A DNA stretch of 64,000 nt from positions 1,612,001 through 1,676,000 of the forward strand of contig NC_080577.1 of NCBI RefSeq assembly GCF_029962835.1. The letters are read 5' to 3'. A model generated the notes under the pieces. It searched no databases. It saw only the letters and a program-made list of their open reading frames with translations, and was not told the DNA's origin. The DNA is from Magnolia sinica. Taxonomy: Eukaryota > Streptophyta > Magnoliopsida > Magnoliales > Magnoliaceae. Position numbers and translations under genes: made by a program. Shown piece after piece: positions 1 to 14,000 of this stretch (position 1 is the first letter of the stretch; every line of letters begins with the position of its first letter).

Positions 1-679
1 TTGTCCTGAAATGAACTCACAAAACTGATGGAAGGGGAGGATTTCTCACAAACATCACAATGGGCCCCATTTGGTTTCCCAGTGCAAGAACTTCCTGGGA
101 AAGGCTTTCACAGGAAATCCGCGTCCGTCTGGGGTGGGAACCACGTAGTGAGTAAACTCTGTGGGGCCACTATAATTCATTTATTTTATCCGCTCCGTCC
201 ATCCATTTTACCATATAATTTTATGATTTTAGCCCAAAAAGTGAAGCATATCCAAAGTTCAAGCGGCCCACTAATGGTCAATCACCATTGTTTCCTATGA
301 TATGGCCTACCTGATTATTGGATCTGCTTAATTTTTTGCATAATGTCCTAAAATGATATAGAAAAACAGATAGACGGGGTGGATATTGGATATAGTTGTC
401 TTAGTTCAATCGGACAACCCAGAGCTTAGGACCCTCTACAAAGGAAACCTATTATGTGCCATTCTTTTTTGAGATTTTATGATTTAAAAGTGCGTATGGA
501 GGTCTTTTTTAACAATCCCCAAAGTTTCATTAAAAAATTCAACCATTTTCCCAATATTTCCCCATGTTTCCCAAAAAGTGCGATAAACTATGCGATACAA
601 ACGATATATCCCGCGCGATAACCGATATGTATTTGTATCCTAAGGGTGCGATACATTGTGCGATACCGAGATTTCAAAC
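1..679. repeat. Intronic repeat remnants left of the first LINE
   Basis: No exon is visible here. About 140-420 resembles the foldback MITE family seen elsewhere in the window: a stretch like 'ttttatccgctccgtccatc' on the left and a weaker inverted counterpart near 360-390. From about 560 to 680 the sequence is rich in short 'gcgata/cgatat' motifs, a repeat type also seen near 21.2-21.7 kb and 24.7-24.8 kb. The stretch probably lies inside an intron of the Crooked neck-like gene whose later exons start at 8029, but the earlier exons are outside the window. Confidence 0.4.
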
Positions 680-3289
680 ACTCCCTAGAAGGGCCCGAAT
701 CGTAGCTTTTAGATTCCTAATGCCTGCCCCCCTTTCCTTATATTGCCGACACACCTCGTTCCAATCGAGGAGGTGAAATTTCTTCTTATCTTCCATTCCG
801 TGCCATAAAAAGTCCCTTCTTAATCGTTCCAGAATCGCAAGAATCTTATCCGGGCACTTGAAGAGACATGAAATATAAGGGAAGGTTAGATAGAGCCACT
901 TTGATCAACGTAAGACGCCCACCTAACGATAAGTATCTGCATTTCCACCTGGCTAAATAAGATTCAAACCTCTCGATCACTTTATCCCATAGAGCCAACG
1001 GAGGTTTGTCAACGCATAATGGTAGGCCAACAAAGGTTGTTGGTAAGGAGCTCGTAGCACAACCAAAAAACTCAGCAAACACTTTAGCTTCAGCCACTTC
1101 CATGTTAACACCAATCATTCTAGACTTACTCATATTCACTTTAAGATCCGACACCGCTTCAAAGCAACGAATAGAAGTATGGAGGTTGGATACTTTGTTA
1201 AGATCTGCCTCACAGAATAAGAGCGTGTCATCTGCGAATTGAATATGAGAAATGAGGGATTCCAAACCATGCATCTTGAAACCCCCAATAATACCTTCCG
1301 TCTGGCCTTTGCTTAACATGCTAGAGAAAGCCTCACCCACAATAAAGAATAAGAAAGGAGAAAGGGGATCTCCTTGTTGCAGGCCCCTCGAACTCTGAAA
1401 AAAGCCTTTGGGGGACCCGTTTAAAATGATCGAGAAGAAAGCAGACCCAATGGATTCCTTTATCCAAGATATCCACTTCGACCCGAACCCCATCCTATTG
1501 AGCATATACAGAAGGAACTGCCAGTCAACGTGATCATATGCCTTTTCTAAGTTCAGATTGCATAGAAGACCCTTCTCACCAGATTTATGACTTGAATCTA
1601 GGCATTTGGCTGCAATCAGGTCGCTGTAGATGATTTGTCTTCCAAGGATGAACGCACTTTGATTGTGGGAAATAATTTTGCCTAACACGCCCTTCAAACG
1701 AGTCGCCAAAACCTTGGCCAGAATTTTATAAGGCCCACCGAGGAGATTGATCGGCATATAGTCCTGCAGGGATTCCGCACCTCGAATCTTAGGAAGAAGC
1801 ACGATAAAAGAAGCCCCCATAGATCTGGACACCCTTCCGTCGTTGAAGAAGTCTTTGAAAAAAGCCATAAGATCATCTTTTAAAACATCCCAGAAATGTT
1901 GAAAGAAGAGAATGGGGAATCCATCAGGGTCGGGAGCCTTATCGCCTCCCAACGCCTGAACTGCCCCCTTAACCTCCTCTATTGAAAACTCTAATTCAAG
2001 AAAGGAGGCTTCCAGTTGAGAAATATGCTAAAAGGAGAGGAGGTCCAGGGTTGGTCTGCGCCAGTCTTCTGCCTGAAGAAGATTACTGTAAAAAGAAATG
2101 ACCTCCTCAGTGATACGATTTTTCTCTTCAATCCGCTCTCCATTCACCAAAATACTGTTAATCTTGTTGTTTCTGGCACGCACGCTGGCTAGAGAGTGAA
2201 AGAATTTAATATTTTTATCTCCTTCCTTTGTCCACCTACTCCTTGATTTTGTCTCCAAGAGATTTCATCTTCAGACACCCTGGCTGAGAAATCCTGCACT
2301 AACTTAGCTCTTCTGGCCCAGGTTGCACTGTCAGGCACACTCACTTCTATCGCCGCATCAATGGATTGAATCTTGAGCAGAATTGCCTCGGTTTCTTCCT
2401 GCCTTCTTCAAAGATCTACCTTCTTCCAGCCTTTAAGCTTTTCCTTTAACATATTCAGCTTCTTACTGAATCTATACCCTGCACAGCCGTAGATCTTGAA
2501 CCCTTTCCACCAATCTGCTATCAGTTGCGAGAAACCCTCTATTTTCAGCCAGGAAACATCAAACTTGAATGGCTTTGGGCCCCAGTTGTGCTCCTCCATA
2601 GAATAATAGGGCTGTGATCTGAAGTCGGCCGAGGCAGCGCAGATTGTGACAGAAGAGGGAACATTTCCAACCATTCCCCAGACAGAAAGAATTTATCAAG
2701 GCACTCCAGAGTCGGATCCGATCTCTGATTGGACCATGTGAATCTGGAGCCGATCAGGGGGGGGATCCACCAAAGCGTGAGACTCTATCCAACGAGAAAA
2801 CGAGCGCATGGCTGGAGAAACTCTACCTTTCTTTGATTTCTCTTCAGCATAACGCGTGACATTGAAATCTCCACCAATACAGCAAGGGCCATCAAAGCTT
2901 TGCCTCACCACATTTAATTCTTCCCAGAAGGTTGTTCTACGATCTTCTTGGTTAGGGCCATACACGGAGCAGATAAGGCAAGAGATGTCGGAGCTAACCT
3001 GCTTCAGAATAGTCGAAACTGAGAAAGTACCAGTCCAGCTTCTCTCCAGAGTCCACAAAGACGACTTCCAAGCTAAAAGAACACCACCCGAGCTTCCTAT
3101 CGCGTTTAAGGTCACCCATTTCACGTCAGATACCTTCCAAAGAGAACCCATAAGATTAGAGTTGAAGGCTTGAACTTTAGTTTCCTGCAGACATATGATT
3201 TTGGCTTTGCTTCTGCTAATGATGTCTTTGATTAGATTGCGCTTCTTCTTTGAGCCCACCCCTCTAACGTTCCACGAGAGGATTCTCAT
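680..3289 (-). pseudogene. LINE ORF2: endonuclease plus reverse transcriptase, broken
   Basis: The N-terminal endonuclease begins at 3289 with 'MRILSWNVRGVGSKKKRNLI', followed by 'ICLQETK' (catalytic Glu) and 'IGGDFNVTRYAEE' (catalytic Asp/Asn). The frame shifts in a run of eight G near 2760; the next frame carries 'SDHSPII', the catalytic His motif. The reverse transcriptase (1952-846) has 'LNLEKAYDHVDW', '[13 protein letters not shown]' and the active-site motif 'FADDTLLF'. After 846 the reading continues in another frame to about 683 ('HLLDWNEVCRQYKERGAGIR'), where the element stops. The zinc-ribbon C-terminus typical of the family is absent. It supplies nicking and target-primed reverse transcription in intact relatives; this copy cannot. 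Confidence 0.85.
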
Positions 3290-3386
3290 CTAGGAAACTG
3301 ATCTTCCCCGTCGTCCTCCTCCAGACCTACCCATCGTGATTTCATTGCAACTGAAAGAGGTAGATAGCAAACTCCGTAGCTCTCTG

Positions 3387-5876
3387 TTACCGCCATTTGG
3401 GAGATTGGGGTTTTGGAGATTTCGCACATAGAATGGGACGCCTGCGAATCTCGATGCAATTGAAGAGTGCCAAATAGTCTTCAGGATTGTCCTCGAAGGA
3501 GAGACCCAAAGATCTTCCAACGTGGCCCAGGGCTTCCCTAATCCATCGTTTGTCCCCAATAGAGTCAGCTAACTCGATCCTATGAGTCGCGAGTAGAACT
3601 TCTGCCTTCTCTGCTTCCTCGGAGGCTTGAACCTGAGACCCCATCCTCATCTGAAGGGGCTCAGCTTTGATAATATCCTCCCCATCGTGAACCTGGAAAA
3701 GAGCGGAAAGGGTTGAATCAGTCAAAATCTCTGATTGGGTGGCCGATCGGGGTGAAGAGTAGCTCTGCATCTCAGCTTGCTCTGATAGAGGTGACTGCTG
3801 ACTATCAGCAGAATAGGAACCCCCTTCTAGTGTTAGAAGACGAGATGGATCGAGGATGGAATGGCATAGAGTATTTGGTAGGAAGTCTTCTTCTGTGAGG
3901 CGTTTTGAGAACAGTTGTAGCGAGAGCTTGGACTTCGCTGTTGGAGAGATGGAGAGCAAACACGCAGGGTCGGGATCGAATTGCTGCTCGACTGACAGAT
4001 CAGACCTTAGGGAAAGGTTGAGATTAAAGGAGAGCTGGTTTAGGGCTGCCCTATCGATGGACGCGTCACTACCTTCAGACCCGAGTCTAGAAGAGGGCGT
4101 CCAGACCTCCCGTTGGATGAAAGTCTGCGATAACGCCGTGTGGCTGTGGCAAATGAGAAACACGTGCCACAACCTCGAAACCCACTAAACACTTGTGCGG
4201 GGAAGGGGATATAGTCTCCTTTGCTTGATACGTGTCGCACGAAAGATGTATAATGTTGACACCTGTACGGAAAATGTCAACATCCTGCTTTATCAGAACA
4301 GAGCGATCGTCGCCCTCCACGTGGCGATCAACTTCACTATGATAAGATTCTGGCTCCTCTTTATGACACGTGTTGCACAGAAGATGGATAATGTCGACAT
4401 CTGTACGGAAAATGTCGACATCCTGCTCTATCCGAACGGAGCGATCGTCGCCCTCCACCTGGCGATCTACTTCACTACAATGAGGGTAGGTATCTTGATA
4501 TATTACCGGTAGGCCTGCGGAGCACGCTACCTCTTTGACGCGCCGAACTGGTGGGATTGAGGAGTACCGAGGGCGTACTCCTTCATCTGCTACTCCGATG
4601 GTGCCCGACGGGAACTGCGGCTGCATGTTTTCTTTCGATCTCCAAATGTCACCCCATCTAGGAATGGGGACATCTTTCGGTTCCTGTTGGATCGAAAGAT
4701 CAACCAATCTTTGATCGATCATCACTTGTAAGGAGAGTGGAAGTGGCTTCCCCTTCCTCCTGCGAATCCTAGCTCCGATGACTCCCACCTCCTCACCCTG
4801 CAACGTTTTGGAATCCAGCTCGATGACTTGGCCCAGGGCCAACGTGGCTGGCTGGAAGAATTCTTCATACCATAGTTCCAAAGGGACTGACCATATCAAA
4901 ATCCAGACCGCTTCGTACCCGAACATCGAAAATTCCTCCCATCTTTGGACAGAAACGATAGGGCCTTCTTTGCGGAGAACTCCAGCCATAATAAGAAGGT
5001 TCGGGTTGTACTCTGGACTCATCCTGATCCATAGCTTGTTGAATCCGATGGGGTTGATGGAGTAGCAGGATGCCGGAGCTCTAACACATTCGGCAAGCCA
5101 TTGACGAACATGGGATAAGGATGCGCCGTCCTTGGTGATGGCTACCACCGAGTTCTGGATAGCTGCTTTGGATCTAAGAAAGGTTGATAGATTGACGGGG
5201 ATTTGAGTGGAGAAGCTGAAACCCGAATCGTCATTATCCCTTACCTCAGACTTACCACCACCATCTGCTATAGCTGGGACTGGGAGGGTCTCGCGGGAGA
5301 CAGGGTCAGCACTGTTGTTGATCAGAATCTCTTTGAAGGACGGGGCACCCTGCTGGAAGAGGTTACTCTTCCTATTCAAAATATGAGGCGAGATAGGCCT
5401 CTGTTGCCTTCTACCTTGTTTAAACCTGAGTTTTGGGCCAAATCTCGCCCGCTGAACTCGCATTTTGTTCCCCCCAAAGCTCACACCATCTAAGGTTTGG
5501 GTCGCCTTCCGTAGTTCCGTCTCTGAGCTCATTCTAACCAGCGTGAGCCCCTAAAATCTCCATTCGCCTTGTTCCTAGGCATAACCACGTCCATGACAAT
5601 GCCTGCCCTACCGAAAGCCCTCTCGAAATTGATGTGGAGCCATCCAGGTGGGTAACCTTTAACAAACAGCGTAGGGTAACTTGCAACATCTCTGGTCTTC
5701 CTAGGGGTAGATTCTTTCTTGGTTTTCTTACGAACCACCACCCATTTTTCCGGAGAGGCTTGCCCATTCAAGGGCTCCATAGCTCCCTTCCCTTTGTCAC
5801 ATATACTGCGCATCTCATCAGGTGGCAGCGTCGCCATTCCCGTCCCTGCCACATCTCCCACCTCGTCTGCAGGCAT
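3387..5876 (-). pseudogene. LINE ORF1 (RNA-binding, gag-like), frameshifted
   Basis: The frame starting at 5876 encodes an RRM-like module ('TLFVKGYPPGWLHINFERAF') that ends at 5529 and continues in another frame from about 5532. The second frame (481 residues, to 4087) carries a DUF4283-like region: 'WLAECVRAPASCYS', then 'EAVWILIWSVPLELWYEEFF', then a basic stretch 'IRRRKGKPLPL'. A third frame (4172-3387) probably continues the protein. In the family, ORF1 product coats the LINE RNA. I see no clear CCHC knuckle. The protein contains an in-frame 46-residue tandem repeat, listed separately. At least two frame changes make it a pseudogene. Confidence 0.7.
4216..4500 (-). repeat. 138-bp in-frame tandem duplication inside LINE ORF1
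   Basis: Two copies of a 138-bp unit lie head to tail. The string 'gagcgatcgtcgccctccac' begins at 4301 and again at 4439. The unit is 46 codons, so the frame is kept. The repeated protein segment contains 'SEVDR.VEGDDRSV' and 'QDVDIFRT'. The two copies differ at a number of bases, so the duplication is not brand new. Confidence 0.85.
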
Positions 5877-6060
5877 CCCAACTTCTCCTGTTAGTCCCGT
5901 CGATGCCCATCGATCGCCAGATATTGGTCTACTCTCGCCAGTCTTCGGTCATTGTCGTCGTCGCTCATCGCTCATCGTCGGTCTACTGCGTTTGTTGGAT
6001 TTCATGGGCGGAATTTTGAGGAAAAGATATAGAGAACTGTTTGAGTTGCTGTTGTGGTTT

Positions 6061-8028
6061 TGATCTTGAAGCCTGAGTATTTGTGCTGAGACAAATGAGA
6101 TTCATGTGTGGGAGTCCGCAACAAAATTAGATAATTCTACTAACATATATTAAATTCAACTAGCATCCATCTGATATGTATAAAACTGCGCTCGAGTTGG
6201 TAATTGCAGTTTTAATATAGTCATTTGCATTACTGATATTGGTAACTGTGGTATTGAAGTAAATAAGAATCATGTCTTGGAAATTCTGTTAATCTAAAGA
6301 GTCACTCTCATCTTCTTCTTTATTTGCAGCGTGTTTCAATGCATGCTGTCTCTAAACTTGTGTTTGTAAATCTTTGAATTTCATTTGCTCAGGAAAACCT
6401 AAGAGTGCTGTCTCTACCCTAGATTTTTATGCTTAAGCCCACACACCACACATGCCAAGTGCCAGGCTGGGATGTGGGTGGTTCAAATGGTCTAGGCCTG
6501 GGCTGGGAAAAATCACAAGGCGTGGCTCGATCAATTTGAAATCTGTGTTGAAACAAACCCAGGACCAGCCCATTTGTCTAGTTATCCAAGCCATATGGTG
6601 GACCTATGTAGTAAGCATCTTGCCTTGAAAATAGCACTGTCTGGTCACTAAATGGGCGACATGTGTATGTTGAAACTTGAATGTGCTACTTGGAGCTTAT
6701 TTTAAATGTGCCTGGTTCTTGGGATAGTTTGTATATATGGGTGGAGCTTGCTTGATGCTTTGCACAGGAAGAGGGGCATGCTGCTTAGCAAAGCTTCCCA
6801 AGACCGTATCTTATCTATACAAAATTTCCTATGGTTCTGTGGACATCAGATTTTGCAATTGAATCCTGAATCTGGTGGGCACTTCACACACCACATCAGA
6901 TTTGCATTACATTTTGGGTAAAAAAAGCACCGCAAGATTGTTGCATTCAGAATCTCCTTTTTGTGAAGGGGAAATATAAGGAATTTTAATCTCATTTGCT
7001 GGAGTCCGCATTTATTGGAGCTGCCTATACAGCAATCTTAAGTATTTAGATGCCAGATGGGGGTGCCTAGGCATATGCGATCATCAGATGTGCCACACCT
7101 GTAGAAAATAAATGAATGGCTAAAAGAAGATTGACCAATGGTTCAACTTCTGTATACACGTGCCCCGCCTAACATTATCATATTTACCCCAGATTAGATG
7201 CATGGAATCTGCAGTACAGTGAGGATCGCTTGATGAATGGTTTGAACTTATCCACATGAGTGCAATTTGTGTTTCTCAGTGACGTAACGGAGACATTACA
7301 AAAGGATGAATTATATGGTACCCAACTGGTCTCTTGCACAGGAAATGAGGTTTTCAGTTCTGACAAGTGGGGCCTATGGTTTGTTTCATCTTGATCACTC
7401 ACCTATTACGACTCAATTTGGATGTACTATGCCCAAAAAATCTCCTTGATTGGACAATGGTGAACTTTCAATTTGTTACCTACAAGTATTAGGAAGAGAA
7501 ATACAGTGTCCACATTCAACTGAAAGTCCCAATACCAATGGTTAGGATCTTCCCGTCTGGGAGATTTTAGGGGCATGGTCCATTCACAGTGGACACTATG
7601 TGGGCGATACCCCCAAATTGATAGGGCTTGCATTTTGAAGTGGTTTTCTTGTTCTTTCCTTTCAGTTGTAGTGCGTTCAGGTTGTTGATCCTTTTCAAAC
7701 TGAAAAAATAAATATGGGCGTTGATAGAATTTTTATTGGACCCTTAATCTCTGCTTACTTTTGGTTGCAAATCGAAACATTTGTTACAGTGTCTTTGACC
7801 AATGTTTGTTGACTTTTCTTTTTCATTTTCTTTCTATATATTTATGTCCATCTATTCTTCTTGCAATGAAGATCATCTTTTTTGTGACTCTTTGTTTTGC
7901 AGTAAACCTAATTTAGGAGGGATTTTCAGTGGAATTGCTGAATGGCATTTTGTTTTAAGTATCTTGCCTGCATGAATATTATTAGTTCAGATCAGTGCTT
8001 TTCTCATTCACTTTTTTCATTAATATAG
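6061..8028. other. Probable intron sequence, no gene recognised
   Basis: Between the LINE 5' end and the first visible Crooked neck exon I find only short, unsupported frames and AT-rich sequence. The stretch ends in an acceptor-like 'ttaatatag' at 8028. I looked for the preceding Crooked neck exon and did not find it, so it lies left of the window, or this copy is 5'-incomplete. Confidence 0.5.
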
Positions 8029-11000
8029 GGAATGTCTTAAGTTGATTCCACACAAGAAGTTTTCATTTGCAAAGATTTGGCTTTTGGCTGCACAATTTGA
8101 AATACGGCAAAAGAACCTTAAGGGTGCACGGATGATCTTGGGCAACGCAATTGGGATGGCTCCAAAAGATAAGGTACCAGCTAGAATCTTGCATGTATAA
8201 ATCATTGATGTATAGTTGTGATACTAAGTGAAATTATATTTGTTGTCATCCTTTCAAGCAGATATTCAAGAAATACATTGAGATAGAGTTACAACTTGGG
8301 AACATCGACCGTTGCAGAACTCTATATGAAAAGTATCTAGCGTGGGCTCCAGCAAACTGCTATGCTTGGAGCAAATTTGCTGAACTGGAGAGATCATTGA
8401 GCGAGACCGAGCGCGCCAGAGCAATATTTGAGCTTGCTATAGCCCAACCTGCATTGGATATGCCAGAGGTGCTATGGAAGGTATGTATGTTAGAGTTCTT
8501 CAGTTGATCGTTTAGTGTCAATGATCCTTTTGATCTTACATTTTATCTGTTTTGCTTTTCTTTTCTTTTTCTTTTTTTTTTTTTTTTAAATTTTTTTAAA
8601 AACTTTTTTTTATATATATATTTAAAATTTATTGCCTCCTTTTGAGAAGATAACCATATCATCAAGCTTTACCAAAGAGATACAAACAAAGAGTGAAACA
8701 AGATGCACAGGTGACCTTCTTAGTCAAAATGCATTGCTCTCCACTACAAAAGGAAACAAAGAAACAAACAAACAAATGGAACAAAACATAAAACCCTAAA
8801 AAGAAATAGGCTGTACTAGACAAGACTGGCTAACTAAAAACAATTGAAACACAGTATCTCAACTGTGAGCCGTCAATATCCCCGTGAACTTTGGCCACAC
8901 CAAAACTCACTCAAGGACCCGCAAAGCCATGCTCGACTTGAGGGAGGAAAGAGGAGCAGCTTTGGCGTCTCAAATGTTCTAGAATTCCTCTCCCTCCACA
9001 CACCCCAAAGGTTAGTGAAAGGGAGCATCATCTAAATTGCTTTTCCCCACGAAGAGAAAGGGTCAACAGACCACCCAACGGCAATGATAGCATTAAAAAC
9101 TGATCGCCCAATCACCCACTGAACAATGGACAAATCAAAGAAGTGATCCCAAATCTCTCACGCAACCTTGTCATGAAGGCAATGTGCACATGAGTGGGGC
9201 GAAATCCCTTGATTCATCATCACTTAAATTTCTTCAACGGGTCACATTCCAAACCATTGATCCTCCCAAGATGTCCTAGCTTTCTGCCACCTTAACCTCG
9301 TTCTTAATGGCTATAGAGATAAAGAAGGGAAGGACCTTGCAAACTCGTATTGCCGAGCCAAACAACTTTCCGGACATGAATCCTGTCACTGCACCCAGCC
9401 ACGAAAGGAGTCTCCTCAAACAGCCCTCCCGCTTCACTGGAGATAGATTGCCCCATCGTTTTGGGATCTCTACCAATCATGCCAACATTTTTCTGCACTT
9501 ACAACCCCACCATGCTATGCGAAGATCTGGGGAACCATCCCCCTCCCGACTCTCCATATTTGCCAGCAATGATGTCTCTCCACGAAGTGCCCGAATCTTC
9601 TCCAAACCTTTACTCTCTTTTTTAAAGGATACCATCAATTTAATTCTTTTTTTAAAAAAGGCCGACAAGGCATCATCCAGGAACAAAAGAAAACAGCCCG
9701 AGCCCCTGACATCATTACCAAAATATTTCCAGAAATATTGGCCCCACAGGCCTGTACAAACACAAGATGCTTACACTAAGGAAGATCGCCTCTGAGTTAC
9801 TAATATTATCATGAAAGGCACAATTTATTTGTTCAAACCACCAAAAGCACAACACATAAAGACATAAACCAAATTGTTTTCCTCTTCTTGCAACCCTTCC
9901 TGCCTCCATGCCAATCGCTTGGGAGGGTTGATATCAACCAGCATCACCCATTGCTCGCCGAGAATGGGAAGGAATTTCCTCCAATTGTTTGCACAACTGG
10001 ACAATGGATAATAAGTGGTTTCACTGATTCCACCTCATTAATAGACATGTGGCAAGCTTTCCTGATGCAAATGGTCCAAATTACAGCCATCAATGCCAGT
10101 TTCCACTTGGCTTCCCTAGTTTCACCCCATGCGAAGCCATAAGCAATTTCGTCATTGATTTCGCCATCACCCATGAGGCACTTAAAGAGTCGAGGAGGTT
10201 AGACCAAACAAAGTGCGTGAAGGGATCGTGAATAGACAAATCGTACAGTGATTCAACATCTCCAATACACATATGCAAATATTGGGAATAATCATTGCTC
10301 TATTATGGAGATTGTCAATGGTCAAGACCCAGTTTCTCCCAACCAAGCATGAGAAAACCGACCTTCGGGGGGGCTCCCATAATGCCACACCAAGGAAGTC
10401 AAAGCCTGACTTCTTCTTCTTCTTCTTCTTCTTCCCTTTTTTTTTTTTTTTTTTTTTTTGAGAATTAACGAAATTGCATTAAAAAGGAAAAACATATACA
10501 GCAGAGCCTGGCCTGTCTACCAACTGCGGAGAATAGAGCATCTTATAGAATGACCAAAAAGAGAATCGGTTAGACCAATCCTTTTGCCAAACGATACTAT
10601 CCGTTTCCCCCATTGATAGAGTATAAAGGTGGATCTTGTCTATGAGCACCACCAGATCTTCAATATCTTCATTAGTTAAATCCCTTTGGCATGGGGCTGG
10701 CCACACCACTATATTTCCACATACTGACAAACACCCAGAGATGAGAATATCATTGTCCACTGTTAGACGCACCAATCGTGGAAAGTCATTACACCCACCC
10801 ATGTATCATTCCAATATCAAACACTCTCCCGTTTCCAATAGAGAACCAAATCTTCTCCTTGAACTTCACTTTCATGCTCGATGCACCTTTCTATAAATCC
10901 GACGCTCTATATAATGGAGAGTCCCTAGTCCACCTACCCGTTTCCTCACAATCGTATTTAGTTGCTATCATCTTTCTCCACAAGTCTTCCTCTGTCCCAA

Positions 11001-14000
11001 ACCTCTACCGCCACTTTCCCAACAATGCCAAACCATTCTCTCCCAGTTCCTTATATGGCTGGCAGGCCCCATCCCACGCCAATAGGTGAAATTTTTTCTT
11101 TTCTTCTGATTCTTGCCACAAGAAGTCCCTTCTAAGAATCAGTGCCGACTTCAGGCACTTAAACAAGGACATATTATAGAAAAAAAAGGCATGTTTGATA
11201 GAGCTACTTTAATAAGTGACATTTATAGAGCTAGAATGGCTAGGCTTTCCTTGCTGGAAACTCGCCGATTGGAATCTGCCATGTTTATCCAACCACCCAT
11301 TGATAAATATTGGTCTTTCAGCTTGATAGTTTCCTTCAAACCTTTTTACTATGTTCCACAAATGCTTTGCGGGCTTCCTGACATAGAGGGAGGCTTAGAT
11401 AGGAGAAGGGGAAAGACCCCGTTCTGCATCCAAACACCCTAGCCCACTGCTCCCCCTTGTCAACTGGTATTTAGACCCTTGGCATTTCACTCTTTGCTAT
11501 GTTCACCTTACCACTTCAAAGCATCTTATCATCATTCTTTGCTTGTCCAACATATTTGGATGTACATCTCAAAAGATAATAGTTTGGTAGGTGAACTGGA
11601 GATGAGATAGGAGGGCTGCTTCTGTCAAACTTGAACCCACAAATTAGGCCAGCCTCCTGCCCTTTTTCCAACATTTTGCCCAGAGCTTCTGCCATTACTA
11701 AAAAAAGAAATGGGGATAGAGGATCCCCTCTGCTGAATGCCTCTCGAGCTTCTGAAGAAACCTTTGAGCGAGCCATTGACTAGAAAAGAATATCTAGCTG
11801 ATCGGATGCCTCCCTCATCCACGATCTCCACTTCTTACTGCATCCAAGCTGACCTAGCATATTCTCCAAAAGTCCCCAGTCGACGTGGCCGTATGCCTTT
11901 TTGATGTCCAACTTGCACACTAGGAGACTAGTAAATGCATTCGTGAGTAATGAGGACACTGTCCATAATTTGTTTCCCTGCAACAAACGCACTGGTTTTG
12001 GAGATTACACTTTCCAAAACCACCCCAATCTGGTGCCTAAAGTTTTTGTGAGGATCTTGTAAGGCCTACCTATCAAGCTTATAGGTCTATAGTCCTTATT
12101 TTTTTTCAGCACTTGTCACCTTAGGAATTATTGCTATAAAGGAAGCTTCTATATTTGCCAACAAATGGCCCCTATTAAAGAACTCTGCAGCTCATGATGT
12201 CGCCTTTCGCTGCATCCCAAATACCTGTAAAAAAGCTATCTGAAAGCCATCTGGGCCTGATACCTTGTCTCTTACTAGCAAATGAACAGCTGCTTTGACT
12301 TCCTCCTCGGAAAATGGTTTCTCAAGTGACTCAACTTGCACACTTGATAACCTATGAAAATCCAAGTTATCCAACTTCGGTCGTTGCCAACATTCCTCGG
12401 TTAGCATTCTTTCATAGAAGTGGACACTGCCTCAAACAATTAGGCTTTCAATTCTATTCTCTTCCCATTCACTATGATGCCACTATCTTTGTTGCTTCTG
12501 GCCTTAGCGCTCGCAATGCTATGGAAAAGCTCATATTTTAGCACCCTTCTTTCAGTCAGACTGCTTTAGACTGCTGGCGCCACTAGATTTCTTCCTCCTT
12601 AAACCGGTTCCTATAATTTTGGGTTAATTTCACCCTCAACACTTTATTGCCCTTCGTTAGTTTCGATCATTCTTCCTTTATGTCCATCTCTTGAATGCTC
12701 TTAAGAACATTTCCAACTTCTGCCTCCCGACCCTTCTGCAACGCTTTCTTCCAATCATGTATTTTACTTTCAGGAGCCTCAGCTTTTGGCATAGCTTGAA
12801 TCCAACAAAATCTTCTATTTCAAAAGACCTCCACCACTCCTTTACTAACCCTAAAATGCATACAACCTCCAACCACAATTACTCGAATCTGAATGGTCTC
12901 AGCCGCCAATTCTTGCCCTGCAGTCCACTTATAGCGAAATGGGATAGTGATTGGACATTGGTTTTGGCATTCCCCTTTGTTAGACCAGCGGGAATTTTTA
13001 ACATCCACCTCGGAGATACCAGAAACCTGTTATTGGACATAATCGGTCTCTCCTGCCCGTTTGACCACATATTTAACTGCCCCCATCGTAAGATCAATCA
13101 ACTTGTGGGACATCACCCACACTGAAAAGTCCTTCATACTTGAGATTAATTCTGCCTCCGTTAGATTTCTCAAAAGTGAAATTTGTAACGTTGAAGTCGC
13201 CCCCCACAAACCATGGTACGTCAATACGTCATATCTTTTCCTCACTTCAGACAGTTGAGCCCACAGGGTTATTTAAGATCAATAACTCCGCGAACTTCCT
13301 AGTAGAAATCGTGACTCTGCTTCCCCCCAGTTTCTCATAACCCTAGAGAGAATGGTGTTAAAATCCCCACGCACACACAAAGGGAAATTACATTCCCGCA
13401 TTTGTCTTCTTAAGCTTTTCCCGGAAATTGCTCATGCATGGATCATTTGGGAGAAGGCTAAGTTGCTGATGATGAAACAGAGTACAAGGGAAGGGGTGGT
13501 TGAGTTCATTTAAAGATGCCATTACTCATCACATAGTTTTATGCAACACATTTGTTCCCTTCTTGCATTTCAGGGAGAACCAACAGATTTTTGGCTTCTT
13601 GGATGACAGGCATACATAGATTTTGAGATATCAGAGGGTGAATTTGAAAGAACCAGGCAACTTTATGAGAGACTGCTAGACCGCACCAAGCACTTGAAGG
13701 TTTGGATCAGTTATGCGAAGTTTGAGGCTTCTGCAGAAGAGGAAGGCAGGGATCCTGGGGTGCAAGAAGATGTCGATCAGGATTCTCTTCATGAACAGAA
13801 AATTCAGCAGCTCCAACGTTCTCGAGGTAGGTGGAGCTTAAATTTCCTTGAACCTTTGCAATTTTGGTCCAGAGCCAGATGTCTTACTTTCTCTCTCCCC
13901 AGGTGTTTTTGAGAGGGCTTTTGACTACTTCAGAACAGCTGCGCCAGAACTAAAAGAAGAAAGAGCTATGCTTTTGGAGGAGTGGCTAAATATGGAGAGT

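Larger units (their letters stand above)
680..6060 (-). mobile_element. L1-type plant LINE, long but decayed copy
   Basis: Read on the minus strand this holds, in order, a probable 5' leader (about 6060-5880), an ORF1 with a nucleic-acid-binding domain (5876 to about 3390), and ORF2 with an APE-type endonuclease (from 3289) and a reverse transcriptase (to 846). The order is that of plant L1 LINEs. The reading frame changes several times, so the copy is not functional. The 3' part is missing: similarity runs out near 680, shortly after the RT and before the zinc-ribbon region, and there is no poly(A) tail. The 3' end was probably deleted or replaced by the 'cgata'-rich repeat. It lies antisense in a probable intron. 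End coordinates are approximate. Confidence 0.85.

Noticed and set aside
28-300. 90-residue ORF at the window start
   Set aside because: It overlaps foldback-MITE-like sequence and resembles no protein family.
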